Assembly (NCBI GenBank): GCA_963825635.1
Contig: CAWGTU010000001.1
Location: 1,178,001-1,242,000, forward strand
Direction: 5' to 3'
DNA: 64,000 nucleotides
Source: JAOUEA01 sp963825635
GTDB lineage: Bacteria; Actinomycetota; UBA4738; HRBIN12
The translations under genes and the position numbers were made by a program. This document shows, in pieces, positions 15,399-24,395 of the stretch. Numbering within the stretch: the stretch's first letter is position 1; each line of letters starts with the position of its first letter. The notes under the pieces are model-generated. The model did no database searches. It was not told the DNA's origin and saw only the letters and a program-made list of their open reading frames with translations.

Positions 15399-16502
15399 GT
15401 GGACCGCGACAAGATGCTCGACGTCACGCTCCAGCAGATCGAGAAGCAGTTCGGCAAGGGTGCCGTCATGAAGCTCGGGGAGCACCCGGCGGGAGCGGGC
15501 GTGTCGGTGATCCCGACTGGGTCGCTCGCGCTCGACCTCGCGCTCGGCATCGGGGGAGTTCCCCGTGGCCGTGTGATGGAGGTCTTCGGGCCCGAGGGTT
15601 CGGGCAAGACCACCGTCTGCCTGCACATCATCGCCGAGGCACAGGCCAACGGCGGCATCGCGGCCTTCATCGACGCCGAGCACGCGCTCGACCCGACCTA
15701 CGCGCGAGAGCTGGGCGTGAACATCGACGAGCTGCTGGTCTCACAACCCGACTCGGGCGAGCAGGCCCTCGAGATCGCCGACATGCTCGTTCGTTCGGCC
15801 GCGCTCGACCTGGTGGTCATCGACTCGGTCGCGGCGCTGGTCCCTCGCGCCGAGATCGAGGGCGAGATGGGCGACACCCACGTCGGGTTGCAGGCGAGGC
15901 TCATGAGCCAGGCGATGCGCAAGCTCTCCGGCTCGCTCTCGAAGTTCGACACCACGGCCATCTTCATCAACCAGCTCCGCGAGAAGATCGGCGTGATGTT
16001 CGGTTCTCCCGAGACCACCCCCGGCGGGCGGGCGCTCAAGTTCTACTCCTCGGTCCGACTCGACGTGCGCAAGATCGAGAACCTCAAGGACGGCACCGAG
16101 GTCGTCGGCTCGCGCACGAGGGTCAAGGTCGTCAAGAACAAGGTGGCCCCTCCCTTCCGTCAGTGCGAATTCGACATCATGTACGGCAAGGGCATCTCCA
16201 AGGAGGGCTCACTGATCGACGTGGGCGTCGACCTCGAGATCATCAAGAAGTCCGGCGCCTGGTTCACCTACGAAGGGGAGCAGCTGGGGCAGGGGCGGGA
16301 GAATGCACGCGCCTTCCTCGCTGAGCACACCGACGTCCGTGACGAGATCGAGCGCAAGGTGCGCGAGGCGGTCGGCATCACGGCCTTCGGCGACGAGGGA
16401 GACGAGACACCGATCGAGATCGTGCCCGACGTGGTGCTCGACGACGATTCGGCTGCCGACGAGAAGGTGAAGGCGAAGGCCAAGGCCGGAGGCGACGGAT
16501 AG
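15399..16502 (+). CDS. recA: Recombinase A
   Basis: RecA forms the ATP-dependent filament that pairs homologous DNA and triggers LexA self-cleavage. From the GTG at 15399 it has 367 residues: VDRDKMLDVTLQQIEKQFGKG, Walker A GPEGSGKT at 64-71, DLVVIDSVAAL, and loop 2 (NQLREKIGVMFGSPETTPGG). A longer form from ATG 15291 (403 residues, AGAGGTG site 6 bases upstream) is possible. I prefer 15399 because AAGGAGG lies 5 bases before it, the length then fits the family, and the extra 36 codons have visibly fewer G/C third positions. Transcription is under a LexA-boxed promoter at 15226-15254; recX follows 5 bp downstream. No intein is present. Confidence 0.97.
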   Translation: MDRDKMLDVTLQQIEKQFGKGAVMKLGEHPAGAGVSVIPTGSLALDLALGIGGVPRGRVMEVFGPEGSGKTTVCLHIIAEAQANGGIAAFIDAEHALDPTYARELGVNIDELLVSQPDSGEQALEIADMLVRSAALDLVVIDSVAALVPRAEIEGEMGDTHVGLQARLMSQAMRKLSGSLSKFDTTAIFINQLREKIGVMFGSPETTPGGRALKFYSSVRLDVRKIENLKDGTEVVGSRTRVKVVKNKVAPPFRQCEFDIMYGKGISKEGSLIDVGVDLEIIKKSGAWFTYEGEQLGQGRENARAFLAEHTDVRDEIERKVREAVGITAFGDEGDETPIEIVPDVVLDDDSAADEKVKAKAKAGGDG

Positions 16503-16507
16503 GGCGC

Positions 16508-17017
16508 GTGCGGGCCAACACATCCTCTCAGCGTGGGCCCAGTGGGGCGAAGAACCCGAAGAGCTGTCACGAGCGGGCCCTGGGGCTCCTGGCGGTGCGC
16601 CCGCGCGCCCGCCGCGAGCTCGAGCGGCGCCTCCTGGCAGCCGGGTTCGAAGCCGATGAAGTCGACGACGTGCTCGTGCGTCTGGAGCGTGTCGGTCTGA
16701 TCGACGACGAGGCGTTCGCTCGTCAGTTGGCCGACCACCAGTTCGGATCGCGTCGCGCGGGTCGCCGGGCTGTCGCGAGCGCATTGCTCGCGAAGGGCAT
16801 CGCCCCCGATCTTGCAGCCAGGGTCGCCGACGATGCCCCCGACGTCGAGCACGACCGGGCGTTCGAGCTGGCCCGGGCACGCGCTGGCCGGCTCGAGGGT
16901 GTCGAACCCCACAAGGCCTTCGGTCGGCTGACATCCCTGCTCGTCCGCCGGGGCTACTCCCCGGACATCGCGAGATCGGCCGCGCGCAAGGCCCTCGAGG
17001 TCGACGATCAGGACTAG
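16508..17017 (+). CDS. recX: Regulatory protein RecX
   Basis: RecX binds RecA filaments and limits their activity. The 169-residue protein has the tandem three-helix repeats of the family: RALGLLAVRPRARRELERRLLAAGF, then GLIDDEAFARQLADHQ and RAGRRAVASALLAKGI. The GTG at 16508 lies 5 bp after the recA stop codon, and no promoter separates them, so recX should be induced with recA by DNA damage. The first 18 residues (MRANTSSQRGPSGAKNPK) are not conserved-looking, so the true start may be a little downstream. Confidence 0.92.
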   Translation: MRANTSSQRGPSGAKNPKSCHERALGLLAVRPRARRELERRLLAAGFEADEVDDVLVRLERVGLIDDEAFARQLADHQFGSRRAGRRAVASALLAKGIAPDLAARVADDAPDVEHDRAFELARARAGRLEGVEPHKAFGRLTSLLVRRGYSPDIARSAARKALEVDDQD

Positions 17018-17030
17018 GTCCGATGGGACC

Positions 17031-17059
17031 TTGCCTCGTGCACGGTGCGGCCGTAGCAT
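17031..17059 (+). promoter_or_regulatory. Predicted rny promoter
   Basis: TTGCCT (17031-17036), a 17-bp spacer and TAGCAT (17054-17059) make a good sigma-70-type promoter 14 bp after the recX stop. It indicates that RNase Y is transcribed apart from recA-recX. Confidence 0.65.
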
Positions 17060-17283
17060 CGTGAACACGAGAGGAACACTTCCGAAACCACGTTCAACGA
17101 ATCCCACCTGTGAGCGAGCCTTGACCCCGACCCACGCCAACCCGACCACCCAGAGCAGCCGGCGATGCTCGAGCCGGCCGCCGACGAGGTTCCGCACACT
17201 CGCGCACAGCGTCTGACCGAACGAACGCGGACCGGAGGGTCCTTCTCGCAAACGTCGTGTAACGAGGTTTGTGGAGGAGAGCC
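17060..17283 (+). other. Long untranslated leader of rny
   Basis: About 215 bases separate the predicted start of transcription (near 17066) from the RNase Y ATG. No credible gene is in it. Two small inverted repeats are visible: GCCGGC-N9-GCCGGC (17158-17178) and GGACC-N4-GGTCC near 17230. Most genes in this window have short or no leaders, so this one stands out and may serve post-transcriptional control, for example self-cleavage by RNase Y. Confidence 0.4.
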
Positions 17284-18816
17284 ATGGTCCCAGTGTTGAC
17301 GGGTATCGCCGGGCTCCTGCTCGGCTTCGCGGCGGGCTTCCTGTACAGGAAGTCGATCGCTGCGACCAATGCACAGAGCATCGAAACGCGCGCCCAGAAG
17401 ATGCTGCTCGACGCCGAACGAGAGTCGGACGCCGCCTCGAAGCGGACGCTCAGCGAGGCGAAAGACGAGATCGCGACCCTCCGCCGCGAGGCGGATGACG
17501 ACATCCGAAGCCGGCGGGACGAGATCGTGCGTCAAGAGCGGCGCATGAGTGAGGCGAACACCGACCTGCAGGCCAAGCTCGAGCGCGCCGACGCACGAGC
17601 CGTCGAGCTTGAGGAACGTGACGAGAAGCTCACGTACGTCCGGACGCAGTTGGAGCGGGCCACCGAGCTCCATCGCGCCCAGCTCGAGAAGATCGCCGGG
17701 ATGACCTCGAGTGAGGCGAGGGACCAGCTCATGGCCCAGGTCGTCGACGACGCGAAACGGGCGGCGATGAGCCAGGTACGCGAGATCGAACAGCGCGCTC
17801 GCGAGGATGGCGAGGAGCGGGCACGCAAGATCGTCACGATCGCGATCCAGCGGGTCGCCTCCGAGCAGACCGCGGAGTCCACCGTGAGCGTGTTCGCCCT
17901 ACCCAGCGAGGACATGAAGGGGCGCATCATCGGCCGCGAGGGCCGCAACATCCGGGCGTTCGAGTCGGTGACGGGAGTGAATCTCATCATCGACGACACC
18001 CCGGAAGCGGTCGTTCTGTCGTGCTTCGACCCTGTGCGTCGTGAGGCGGCCAGGATGACCCTCGCCAAACTCGTCGAGGACGGTCGCATCCATCCGGCGC
18101 GCATCGAGGAGATCCACGAGCGCTCCCAGCGTGAGCTCGAGGAGCACGTGAGGCGGGCGGGTGAGGATGCCGTCGCTGAGGTGGGTATCACCGATATCCA
18201 CCCCGAGATGGTGAAGCTGCTCGGGCGGCTCCAGTACCGCACCTCCTACGGCCAGAACGTGTTGCGTCACCTCGTCGAATCGGCCCACATCGCGAGCGGC
18301 CTCGCCGCCGAGATCGGGCTGGACCCCACGATCGTGAAGCGGGGCGCCTTCCTCCACGACATCGGGAAAGCTGTCACCCACGAGGTCGAAGGCTCGCACG
18401 CCATCATCGGCGCCGAGATCGCCCGGCGCATGGGGGAGTCGCCCGAGGTCGTGCACTGCATCGAGTCGCACCACGGCGAGGTCGAGCAACACACGATCGA
18501 TGCGGTGCTGGCGCAGATCGCCGACGGCATCAGCGGCGGACGGCCCGGTGCCCGGCGCGAGTCGCTCGAGACCTACGTGAAGCGCCTCGAGCGCCTCGAG
18601 GAGATCTGCACCGCACATCCCGGTGTCGTGAAGACCTTCGCGATGCAAGCGGGACGCGAGGTCAGGGTGATGGTGGAGCCCGACGATGTCGACGACATGC
18701 AGGCCCAGGTGATCGCTCGCGATATCGCGAAGCAGGTGGAGGAGGAGCTCCAGTACCCGGGCCAGATCCGGATCACGGTCGTGCGAGAGACCCGATCAAC
18801 CGAGTACGCTCGGTAA
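17284..18816 (+). CDS. rny: Ribonuclease Y
   Basis: RNase Y is a membrane-anchored endoribonuclease that starts mRNA decay. The 510-residue protein has an N-terminal membrane helix (LTGIAGLLLGFAAGFLY), a charged coiled coil to about residue 195, and a KH domain with GRIIGREGRNIRAFE. The HD domain has the metal-binding HD pair in GAFLHDIGK followed by ESHHGEVE. The ATG at 17284 follows GGAGGAG at a spacing of 3-4; a few upstream codons are also open but lack a better site. Many Actinomycetes rely on RNase E instead, so presence of RNase Y is a phylogenetic hint. It is convergent with the coiled-coil gene, 3 bp apart. Confidence 0.97.
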   Translation: MVPVLTGIAGLLLGFAAGFLYRKSIAATNAQSIETRAQKMLLDAERESDAASKRTLSEAKDEIATLRREADDDIRSRRDEIVRQERRMSEANTDLQAKLERADARAVELEERDEKLTYVRTQLERATELHRAQLEKIAGMTSSEARDQLMAQVVDDAKRAAMSQVREIEQRAREDGEERARKIVTIAIQRVASEQTAESTVSVFALPSEDMKGRIIGREGRNIRAFESVTGVNLIIDDTPEAVVLSCFDPVRREAARMTLAKLVEDGRIHPARIEEIHERSQRELEEHVRRAGEDAVAEVGITDIHPEMVKLLGRLQYRTSYGQNVLRHLVESAHIASGLAAEIGLDPTIVKRGAFLHDIGKAVTHEVEGSHAIIGAEIARRMGESPEVVHCIESHHGEVEQHTIDAVLAQIADGISGGRPGARRESLETYVKRLERLEEICTAHPGVVKTFAMQAGREVRVMVEPDDVDDMQAQVIARDIAKQVEEELQYPGQIRITVVRETRSTEYAR

Positions 18817-18819
18817 CGG

Positions 18820-21800
18820 TCAGCGTCGAGATGGGTCGCCGTCGCGGTCCTTCTTCCCGCTCGCCGCGCCTGCCAACTTCCGGAAGCTCAGGCCTCTCGA
18901 GGGTTGGGGGCCCGCGACCCAGGAGTCGCCGTCCTGAGGGGTCGGCCCCGCGCTCGGGGGAGCGACCTCCTTCTCCGAGGGAGCGGGGCCGGCGGCCGGT
19001 TCCACGGTGTCGTCCACCGGGTCGACGGCCGCGAGCGGATCGGCGAGTGCATCGGGGTCGACACCCGCGCGGAGGGCAGCGAGGTCGGCCTCGGCCGTGG
19101 CGAGCGAACGCTCCGCCTGATCGGCTCGACCCGTCATGTCCTCGAGGCGCAGGCGGAGCTCCCGGAACTCCTGCTCCGAGTGCATCGAGGGGATGAAGCC
19201 TTCCTCCTTGGCCATCCGCAGGGCCGCCTCGGCCGCCTCGGTGGCCGCGTAGGCGCTCCGTGCCCGCGCCTCGCTCTGGAGCAGCTGGGACTCGAGGTCC
19301 CGCAGCTGCGACCTCAGCTCGACCTCCTCCGAGCTTCCAGGACCGGCGGACCCCTCCGGGTGGCCGACGATCGAGGGGGCATCCTGCGCGAGCGACTCCA
19401 GCTCGAGGATCCGGCGCTCCGCCTCATCCGCTCGCGCCCGAGCTTCGGTCTCGGCATCGTGGGCGGCGGCGAGATCGTTCCTCATCGACGCCAAGAGTTC
19501 CTCTGCTCGGGTCCGCTCGGCACGTGCCGACGTCAGCTCGGCCTCGAGCGCGCTTCGGGCGTCAGCCTTGGCTCGCTCGACATCTGCGATGGCGGCCTCG
19601 ACCGCGCTCGTGGCGGTGGCAGCCTGTTCCTCTGCCTCGGTCGCGCGCCGCTCGGCCGCTGCGACTCGCTCGTTCGCAGCGTCGAGGTCGGCCGCCGCTC
19701 GTGCCTCGGATTCCCCGAGCCGCGCGGTCAGCTCCTCGAGTCTCGATGTCGCCTCGTCATGCGATGCGGCCAGGGACTCGGCGTGAGCGGTGGCCTCCGC
19801 CGCACGCGCCTCCGCGGAGGCGATGGCTTCCTCGGAGGACGCGACCCGCTCCTCGGCGCTGGTGACGGCCGCCCGGGCCTCCGCGGCCTGCGTGACCGAG
19901 CGCTCGGCCTCGGCCTCGGCCTCAGCGAGCTCGGCTCGGATGGACCGGACGTCTGCGCTCGCTGCGGCGACGTCCGCACGCGCCGCTTCGATCTCGCCCT
20001 GGATGCCGGCAGACAACGCCTCGGCCTCGGTGGCACGCTGTTCGGCTGCTGCCACCCGCTGGCTCGCGGCCTCGACGTCCGTCTTCGAGCGTGCCTGAAC
20101 GTCTTCGAGCGCCGTCGTGAGCTCGGAGACCTTCTCGGAGCGCTCGTGGGCGATGCGCTGCGCGTCCGCGACGGCGAGCTCAGCGGCTAGGGCCCTAGAC
20201 TCCGCCGCCTCGACTCGCGATCCTGCCTCGACGGCTCGAGTCTCGGCCTCGGCCGCCGCCGCTTCGAGCGACTGAACCCGGGACTCGGCTTCTCGGACGC
20301 GCTCCTCGGCTTCGGCTCGCTCGCGCTCCGACTTCGAGGCGCGCTCCTCGTTCGCGGCGATGGTGGCCCGTGCCTCCTCGGCCTGCTCGAGCGCTCGCTC
20401 GGCGGTGGTGCGAGACTGCTCGGCCTGCAGACGCGCTGCCTCGGCGTCGTTCCGTGCCTGCTGGACCTCGCTCGCGGCCCGTTCAGCCTCCTCCCGTGCC
20501 TGCTCTGCCGCGGCGCGGGCGGCGTTCAGCTCGTCGCGTTCGGTCTCAGAGGAGTCACGCAGCTCGGCGAGGGCGAACTCTGCTTCGGTCGCACGCAGCT
20601 CGGCAGCGCCGACCCGAGTCTCGGCGGCCTCGAGATCGGCCCTGGCTCGAGCGTCGGCCTCCTCGAGCGCCGACGCCACCTCCTGCGAGGTCATGGCGGT
20701 CTGGCCCCTGAGGTCCTCGATCTCGGTTTCGAGCCGTTCGAGCACGATCTCTCGATGGACCGCAGCGGCTTCCAACTCCACCACGGCGGCCACCAGCTGC
20801 TCGACCCTGGCGGCGGCCTCGTCCGCGATACGGGTCGCCTCGGCCAGGGCATCCGCGCCCTCGGTCGCGCGGTTCTCGGCGCTTGCGGCGCGAGCCTCGG
20901 CGGTGTCGGCGCGTGAACGGGCCTCGTTCGCGTGGGCCTGGGCGTCGGCCACCGTCGTCTCCAGGGCCGCCGCTTGCTCCTCGAGCTGGGCGACCTGCTG
21001 CTCCATGGCGCCGGATCGGGCTTGGGCCTCGCTCGCGCGCGCCTCCGCGGCGACCATGTCCTGCTCGGCGGTCGTCGCTCGCGCCTCCGCTGCGTCTGCC
21101 GCCGAACGAGCCTCGTCGGCGTCCTCCTTCGCCCGAAGGGCGGTCGAGTGGGCATCCTCGACCTCGGCGCGAGCCCGGTCGGCGTCAGCACGCGCCTCTT
21201 CGGCTTCGGTCCGCGCACGCTCGGCGTCCGCCGTTGCACGGTCCGCGTCGATCTGTGCGGCCACGAGTCGCTCGTCGATCGCACGAACGGCTTCCTCGCC
21301 TTGCTCGATCGCCCGGTCGACGGCGTTGCTGGCGTCGGCGAGCTCGGCGCGGACCTCGGTCAACGCTTCCTGCGCGTCGTTCAGCTCGTGCTCGGCGGTC
21401 TCGACCCTGGTGTTCGCCTTCTCGAGCTCCGCGCGGAGCCGTTCCTCTTCCTGTCTGGTCTGCTCGGCCGCCTTCTCGGAGGCCTGAGCCTTCGCGAGAG
21501 ATTCTTCGGCTTTCGCGACGGATTCCTCGACCTCCATGCTCAGCCGCGCCGCCGCATCTCGCGCCTCGTCGAGGGCCGCGAGCGAGTCGGTGAGCTCCTG
21601 ACGGAGGTCCTCGATCGTCGCCGTCGCCTCGGCGAGGCGGTCTTCGGCGATGTCGGCGCGGTCCGCGACGCTGCCGAGCTCAGCGAGGCGATCACCCGCT
21701 GCGGCGAGGAGCGTCTGTGTCGCCTTCGACGCCTCGGTCGCGTCGGCGCCTGCCTCGAGCGCTACACGGAGGGCCCGCTCCGACGAGGCCAGGCGGGTGG

Positions 21801-21972
21801 CGAGGTCGAAGAACTCACCCGCGTCGACGGCTTCCGGCCGGCCTGCCGATGCCCGCAAGGACTCGAGCTCCGCCACGCGTCGAGCCAGCGCACGTTGCGC
21901 GGCAAGGGATTCCTTGAGCTGGATGCGCGCCTCCCGGAGGCGCGCTTTCTTGCTCGGCTTGTCGGCGTCCAT
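18820..21972 (-). CDS. Giant Ala/Glu-rich coiled-coil protein, function unknown
   Basis: A 1,050-residue protein made of Ala, Glu, Arg and Ser in heptads of the form AExRAxx. I see no Pro between residues 47 and 865, so one uninterrupted rod of about 800 residues (roughly 120 nm if a single two-stranded coil) is expected. No Cys, signal peptide or membrane helix is seen. A longer unit recurs: RADLEAAETRVGAAELRATEAE (about 444-465) is echoed at 631-651 and 761-781. A second, shorter helical region (880-970) and a Pro/Ala-rich, basic tail (SFRKLAGAASGKKDRDGDPSRR) end it. The ATG at 21972 is preceded by AGGAGG 12 bases upstream. By shape it resembles filament or scaffold proteins such as Scy or FilP; this is analogy, not homology. 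It has its own promoter region divergent from miaB. Confidence 0.85.
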   Translation of the reverse strand: MDADKPSKKARLREARIQLKESLAAQRALARRVAELESLRASAGRPEAVDAGEFFDLATRLASSERALRVALEAGADATEASKATQTLLAAAGDRLAELGSVADRADIAEDRLAEATATIEDLRQELTDSLAALDEARDAAARLSMEVEESVAKAEESLAKAQASEKAAEQTRQEEERLRAELEKANTRVETAEHELNDAQEALTEVRAELADASNAVDRAIEQGEEAVRAIDERLVAAQIDADRATADAERARTEAEEARADADRARAEVEDAHSTALRAKEDADEARSAADAAEARATTAEQDMVAAEARASEAQARSGAMEQQVAQLEEQAAALETTVADAQAHANEARSRADTAEARAASAENRATEGADALAEATRIADEAAARVEQLVAAVVELEAAAVHREIVLERLETEIEDLRGQTAMTSQEVASALEEADARARADLEAAETRVGAAELRATEAEFALAELRDSSETERDELNAARAAAEQAREEAERAASEVQQARNDAEAARLQAEQSRTTAERALEQAEEARATIAANEERASKSERERAEAEERVREAESRVQSLEAAAAEAETRAVEAGSRVEAAESRALAAELAVADAQRIAHERSEKVSELTTALEDVQARSKTDVEAASQRVAAAEQRATEAEALSAGIQGEIEAARADVAAASADVRSIRAELAEAEAEAERSVTQAAEARAAVTSAEERVASSEEAIASAEARAAEATAHAESLAASHDEATSRLEELTARLGESEARAAADLDAANERVAAAERRATEAEEQAATATSAVEAAIADVERAKADARSALEAELTSARAERTRAEELLASMRNDLAAAHDAETEARARADEAERRILELESLAQDAPSIVGHPEGSAGPGSSEEVELRSQLRDLESQLLQSEARARSAYAATEAAEAALRMAKEEGFIPSMHSEQEFRELRLRLEDMTGRADQAERSLATAEADLAALRAGVDPDALADPLAAVDPVDDTVEPAAGPAPSEKEVAPPSAGPTPQDGDSWVAGPQPSRGLSFRKLAGAASGKKDRDGDPSRR

Positions 21973-22116
21973 CTGGACCGAGGCCCTCCTAGGTGGCGTG
22001 CGGGATCGTGGCTCTTTCCCCCACATCGGCGTCGGCGGTGCAGGCTTGAGAGGTGTCTCTGGATCCCCCTGCCATCTCGGTAGTCCGACCGTGGCATCGG
22101 CTACCCTCGTGAGGTC

Positions 22117-23460
22117 GTGGAAGGCACGTACTCGATCCGCACCTTCGGGTGCCAGATGAACGAGCACGACTCGGAGCGCATCGCCGGGTTGCTGCTCGCC
22201 GACGGTTTGACGCCTGCCGAGGACATCGCCGCCTCGCGTGTCGTGGTGTTCAACACCTGCGCGATCCGGGAGAACGCCGACAACAAGCTCTACGGCAACC
22301 TGGGCCACCTGAAGCCGGTGAAGGCGGCCAACCCGCGTATGCGGATCGTCGTGAGCGGATGCCTCGCGCAGAAGGACCAGGGGGAGATCCAACGCCGTGC
22401 CCCATGGGTCGACGTGGTCGTGGGCACCCATGCGTTGCCGCACCTGCTGGAGCTGTTGGAGCGCTCGGAGACCGACGGCCCCCAGATGGACGTGCGCGAG
22501 CACACGGAGACGTTCCCGAGCGCGTTGCCTGCGGTGCGCGACGACGCGTTCCGAGCATGGGTCTCGATCGCTCCGGGGTGCGACAACGCCTGCACGTTCT
22601 GCATCGTGCCGCTCGTGCGGGGACCACAGCGCTCCCGAGCTGTCGACGACATCCTGGCCGAGGTGCGAGGGCTCGCCGCCCGGGGGGTGGTCGAGGTGAC
22701 CCTGCTCGGGCAGAACGTGAACACGTACGGCCGCGACGTGACCGTGCCGGGCTCCCCTCGATCGCCGTTGTTCGCCGATCTCCTCCGGCGGGTGGGCGCC
22801 GTCGACGGCATCCGGCGGGTGCGATTCACGAGCCCGCACCCGCACGACTTCACCCCCGACGTCATCGACGCGATGGCCGACACCCCTGCGGTGTGCGAGC
22901 ACATCCACTTCCCGATGCAGTCGGGCTCGGACGACGTGCTCCGTCGCATGCAACGGTCGTACCGGCACGATCGATACCTCGGCTGGCTCGAGCGCATCCG
23001 CGCGGCGATCCCTGGCATCGCCGTCTCCACCGACATCATCGTGGGGTTCCCGGGCGAGACCGAGCGCGACTTCGAGCAGACGCTGGAGGTCGTCGAGGCC
23101 GCGCGCTTCGACAGCGCCTACATGTTCCAGTACTCGCCCCGGCCGGGTACCAGGGCGGCGAGCTTCGACGAGCAGGTCCCCAAGGACGTCGTGCAGGCGC
23201 GCTTCGATCGGCTCGTCGCACTGCAGGAGCGCATCTCGACCGAGGAAGCCGCGGCACTCGTGGGCGAGACGCACGAGGTCTTGGTGGAGGGCGGCGACAA
23301 GAAAGGCCGCTCGACACAGTCGCGGACCCGCACGAACCGTATCGTGCACATCGCTGAGGCCGTGGAGCCCGGAAGGTTCGCCCGAGCGCGCATCGTGGCG
23401 GCCGCTGCGCATCACCTCACGGGTGAGCTCGTACGCGATCCGGTCGGCGCGGGCACCTGA
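22117..23460 (+). CDS. miaB: tRNA-2-methylthio-N6-dimethylallyladenosine synthase
   Basis: MiaB is a radical-SAM enzyme with two 4Fe-4S clusters that methylthiolates i6A37 in tRNAs reading UNN codons. The 447-residue protein has the N-terminal cluster Cys at 12, 48 and 82 and the radical-SAM motif CDNACTFC (Cys 155, 159, 162), and ends in a TRAM domain (NRIVHIAEAVEPGRFARARI). The GTG at 22117 gives the normal N-terminus YSIRTFGCQMNEHDSERI. A TACCCT -10 box at 22102-22107 lies 9 bases upstream, so the mRNA may be leaderless. miaA follows 11 bp downstream, putting the two consecutive steps of the same tRNA modification in one unit. Confidence 0.97.
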   Translation: MEGTYSIRTFGCQMNEHDSERIAGLLLADGLTPAEDIAASRVVVFNTCAIRENADNKLYGNLGHLKPVKAANPRMRIVVSGCLAQKDQGEIQRRAPWVDVVVGTHALPHLLELLERSETDGPQMDVREHTETFPSALPAVRDDAFRAWVSIAPGCDNACTFCIVPLVRGPQRSRAVDDILAEVRGLAARGVVEVTLLGQNVNTYGRDVTVPGSPRSPLFADLLRRVGAVDGIRRVRFTSPHPHDFTPDVIDAMADTPAVCEHIHFPMQSGSDDVLRRMQRSYRHDRYLGWLERIRAAIPGIAVSTDIIVGFPGETERDFEQTLEVVEAARFDSAYMFQYSPRPGTRAASFDEQVPKDVVQARFDRLVALQERISTEEAAALVGETHEVLVEGGDKKGRSTQSRTRTNRIVHIAEAVEPGRFARARIVAAAAHHLTGELVRDPVGAGT

Positions 23461-23471
23461 CCGTCGGCGCG

Positions 23472-24395
23472 ATGGCGACCGGGCCGCCGCTCCTGGCGCT
23501 CGTCGGGCCGACCGCGAGCGGCAAGACGCACGCGGGGATCGCACTGGCCGGGTCGCTCGGCGCGGAGATCTGCTCGGTCGATTCGATGCTTGTCTACCGA
23601 GGCATGGACATCGGCACGGCCAAGCCGACGCCCGAGCAACGTGGCCTCGTACGCCACCATCTGCTCGACCTTGCAGAGCCCACAGAACGGTTCACCGTCG
23701 CCCGCTACCAGGCCATGGGGCGAGAGGCGGTCGCGGGCATCGAAGCTCGAGGCCTCAGGCCCCTGCTGGTCGGGGGGTCGGGCCTGTACTTCCGTGCCCT
23801 CGCCGACGACCTCGGCTTCCCCGGCGAGGACCCGTCGGTGCGCGCGGAGCTCGAGGCGGAGGCCGAGGCGGTGGGTGTGGACCGACTCCTCTTGCGTCTG
23901 GAGGACCTGGATCCGGTCGCCGCGGCGAAGGTCGAGCCGGGAAACGTGCGACGCGTGGTGCGGGCGCTCGAGGTGGCGGCGATCACGGGCTCGCCGTTCA
24001 GCAGCTTCGCGGCCGACTGGGAGCGCTACGACCCCTCGCGGGTGGTGGTGGCAGGGATCGCGATCGAGGGCCAGGTCCTGGCCGCCCGCATCGTGGATCG
24101 CGTCGCCGCGATGTTCGCTGCCGGGTGGCTCGACGAGGTGCGGGGCCTGGTGGAGCGTGGGTTCGGCGCGTGGCTGACGTCCAGCCAGGCGATCGGATAC
24201 GCGGAGCTCGTTCGGCACCTCGACGGTAGGCTCTCCCTCGAGGAAGCTTGGGAGGGAACGGTGCGACGCACGAAGAACCTGGCACGGAGACAGATGGCCT
24301 GGTTCAGGCGCGATCCGCGCGTCCGCTGGTTCGATGCCGGTGCCGGCGGCGCGATCGAGGTCGTCGACGACGTGCTGGGGTCCCTGGCGCCGTGA
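23472..24395 (+). CDS. miaA: tRNA dimethylallyltransferase
   Basis: MiaA transfers the dimethylallyl group to N6 of A37, making the substrate of MiaB. The 307-residue protein has the P-loop GPTASGKT near residue 12, DSMLVYRGMDIGTAKP (substrate-binding DSxQxYR region with M in place of Q), VGGSGLYFRAL, and the C-terminal TKNLARRQMAWFRRD. The ATG at 23472 puts the P-loop at the usual distance from the N-terminus. Its stop overlaps the dapF start by 4 bp, so the tRNA-modification genes and the diaminopimelate genes are translationally chained. Confidence 0.97.
   Translation: MATGPPLLALVGPTASGKTHAGIALAGSLGAEICSVDSMLVYRGMDIGTAKPTPEQRGLVRHHLLDLAEPTERFTVARYQAMGREAVAGIEARGLRPLLVGGSGLYFRALADDLGFPGEDPSVRAELEAEAEAVGVDRLLLRLEDLDPVAAAKVEPGNVRRVVRALEVAAITGSPFSSFAADWERYDPSRVVVAGIAIEGQVLAARIVDRVAAMFAAGWLDEVRGLVERGFGAWLTSSQAIGYAELVRHLDGRLSLEEAWEGTVRRTKNLARRQMAWFRRDPRVRWFDAGAGGAIEVVDDVLGSLAP

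Noticed and set aside
17031..17216. 61-codon frame in the rny leader
   Set aside because: No ribosome-binding site, starts within the -35 box, low-complexity Pro/Thr/Arg translation.
18904..21487. Long open frames on the plus strand opposite the coiled-coil gene
   Set aside because: Their Ala/Arg/Ser-rich translations only mirror the biased codons (GCC, GAG, CGC) of the real gene and have no start signals or family motifs.
21973..23544. Upstream extension of the coiled-coil reading frame across miaB
   Set aside because: The frame stays open by chance opposite miaB; its sequence is His/Arg/Gly-rich and unlike the coiled coil, and the ATG at 21972 marks the change.
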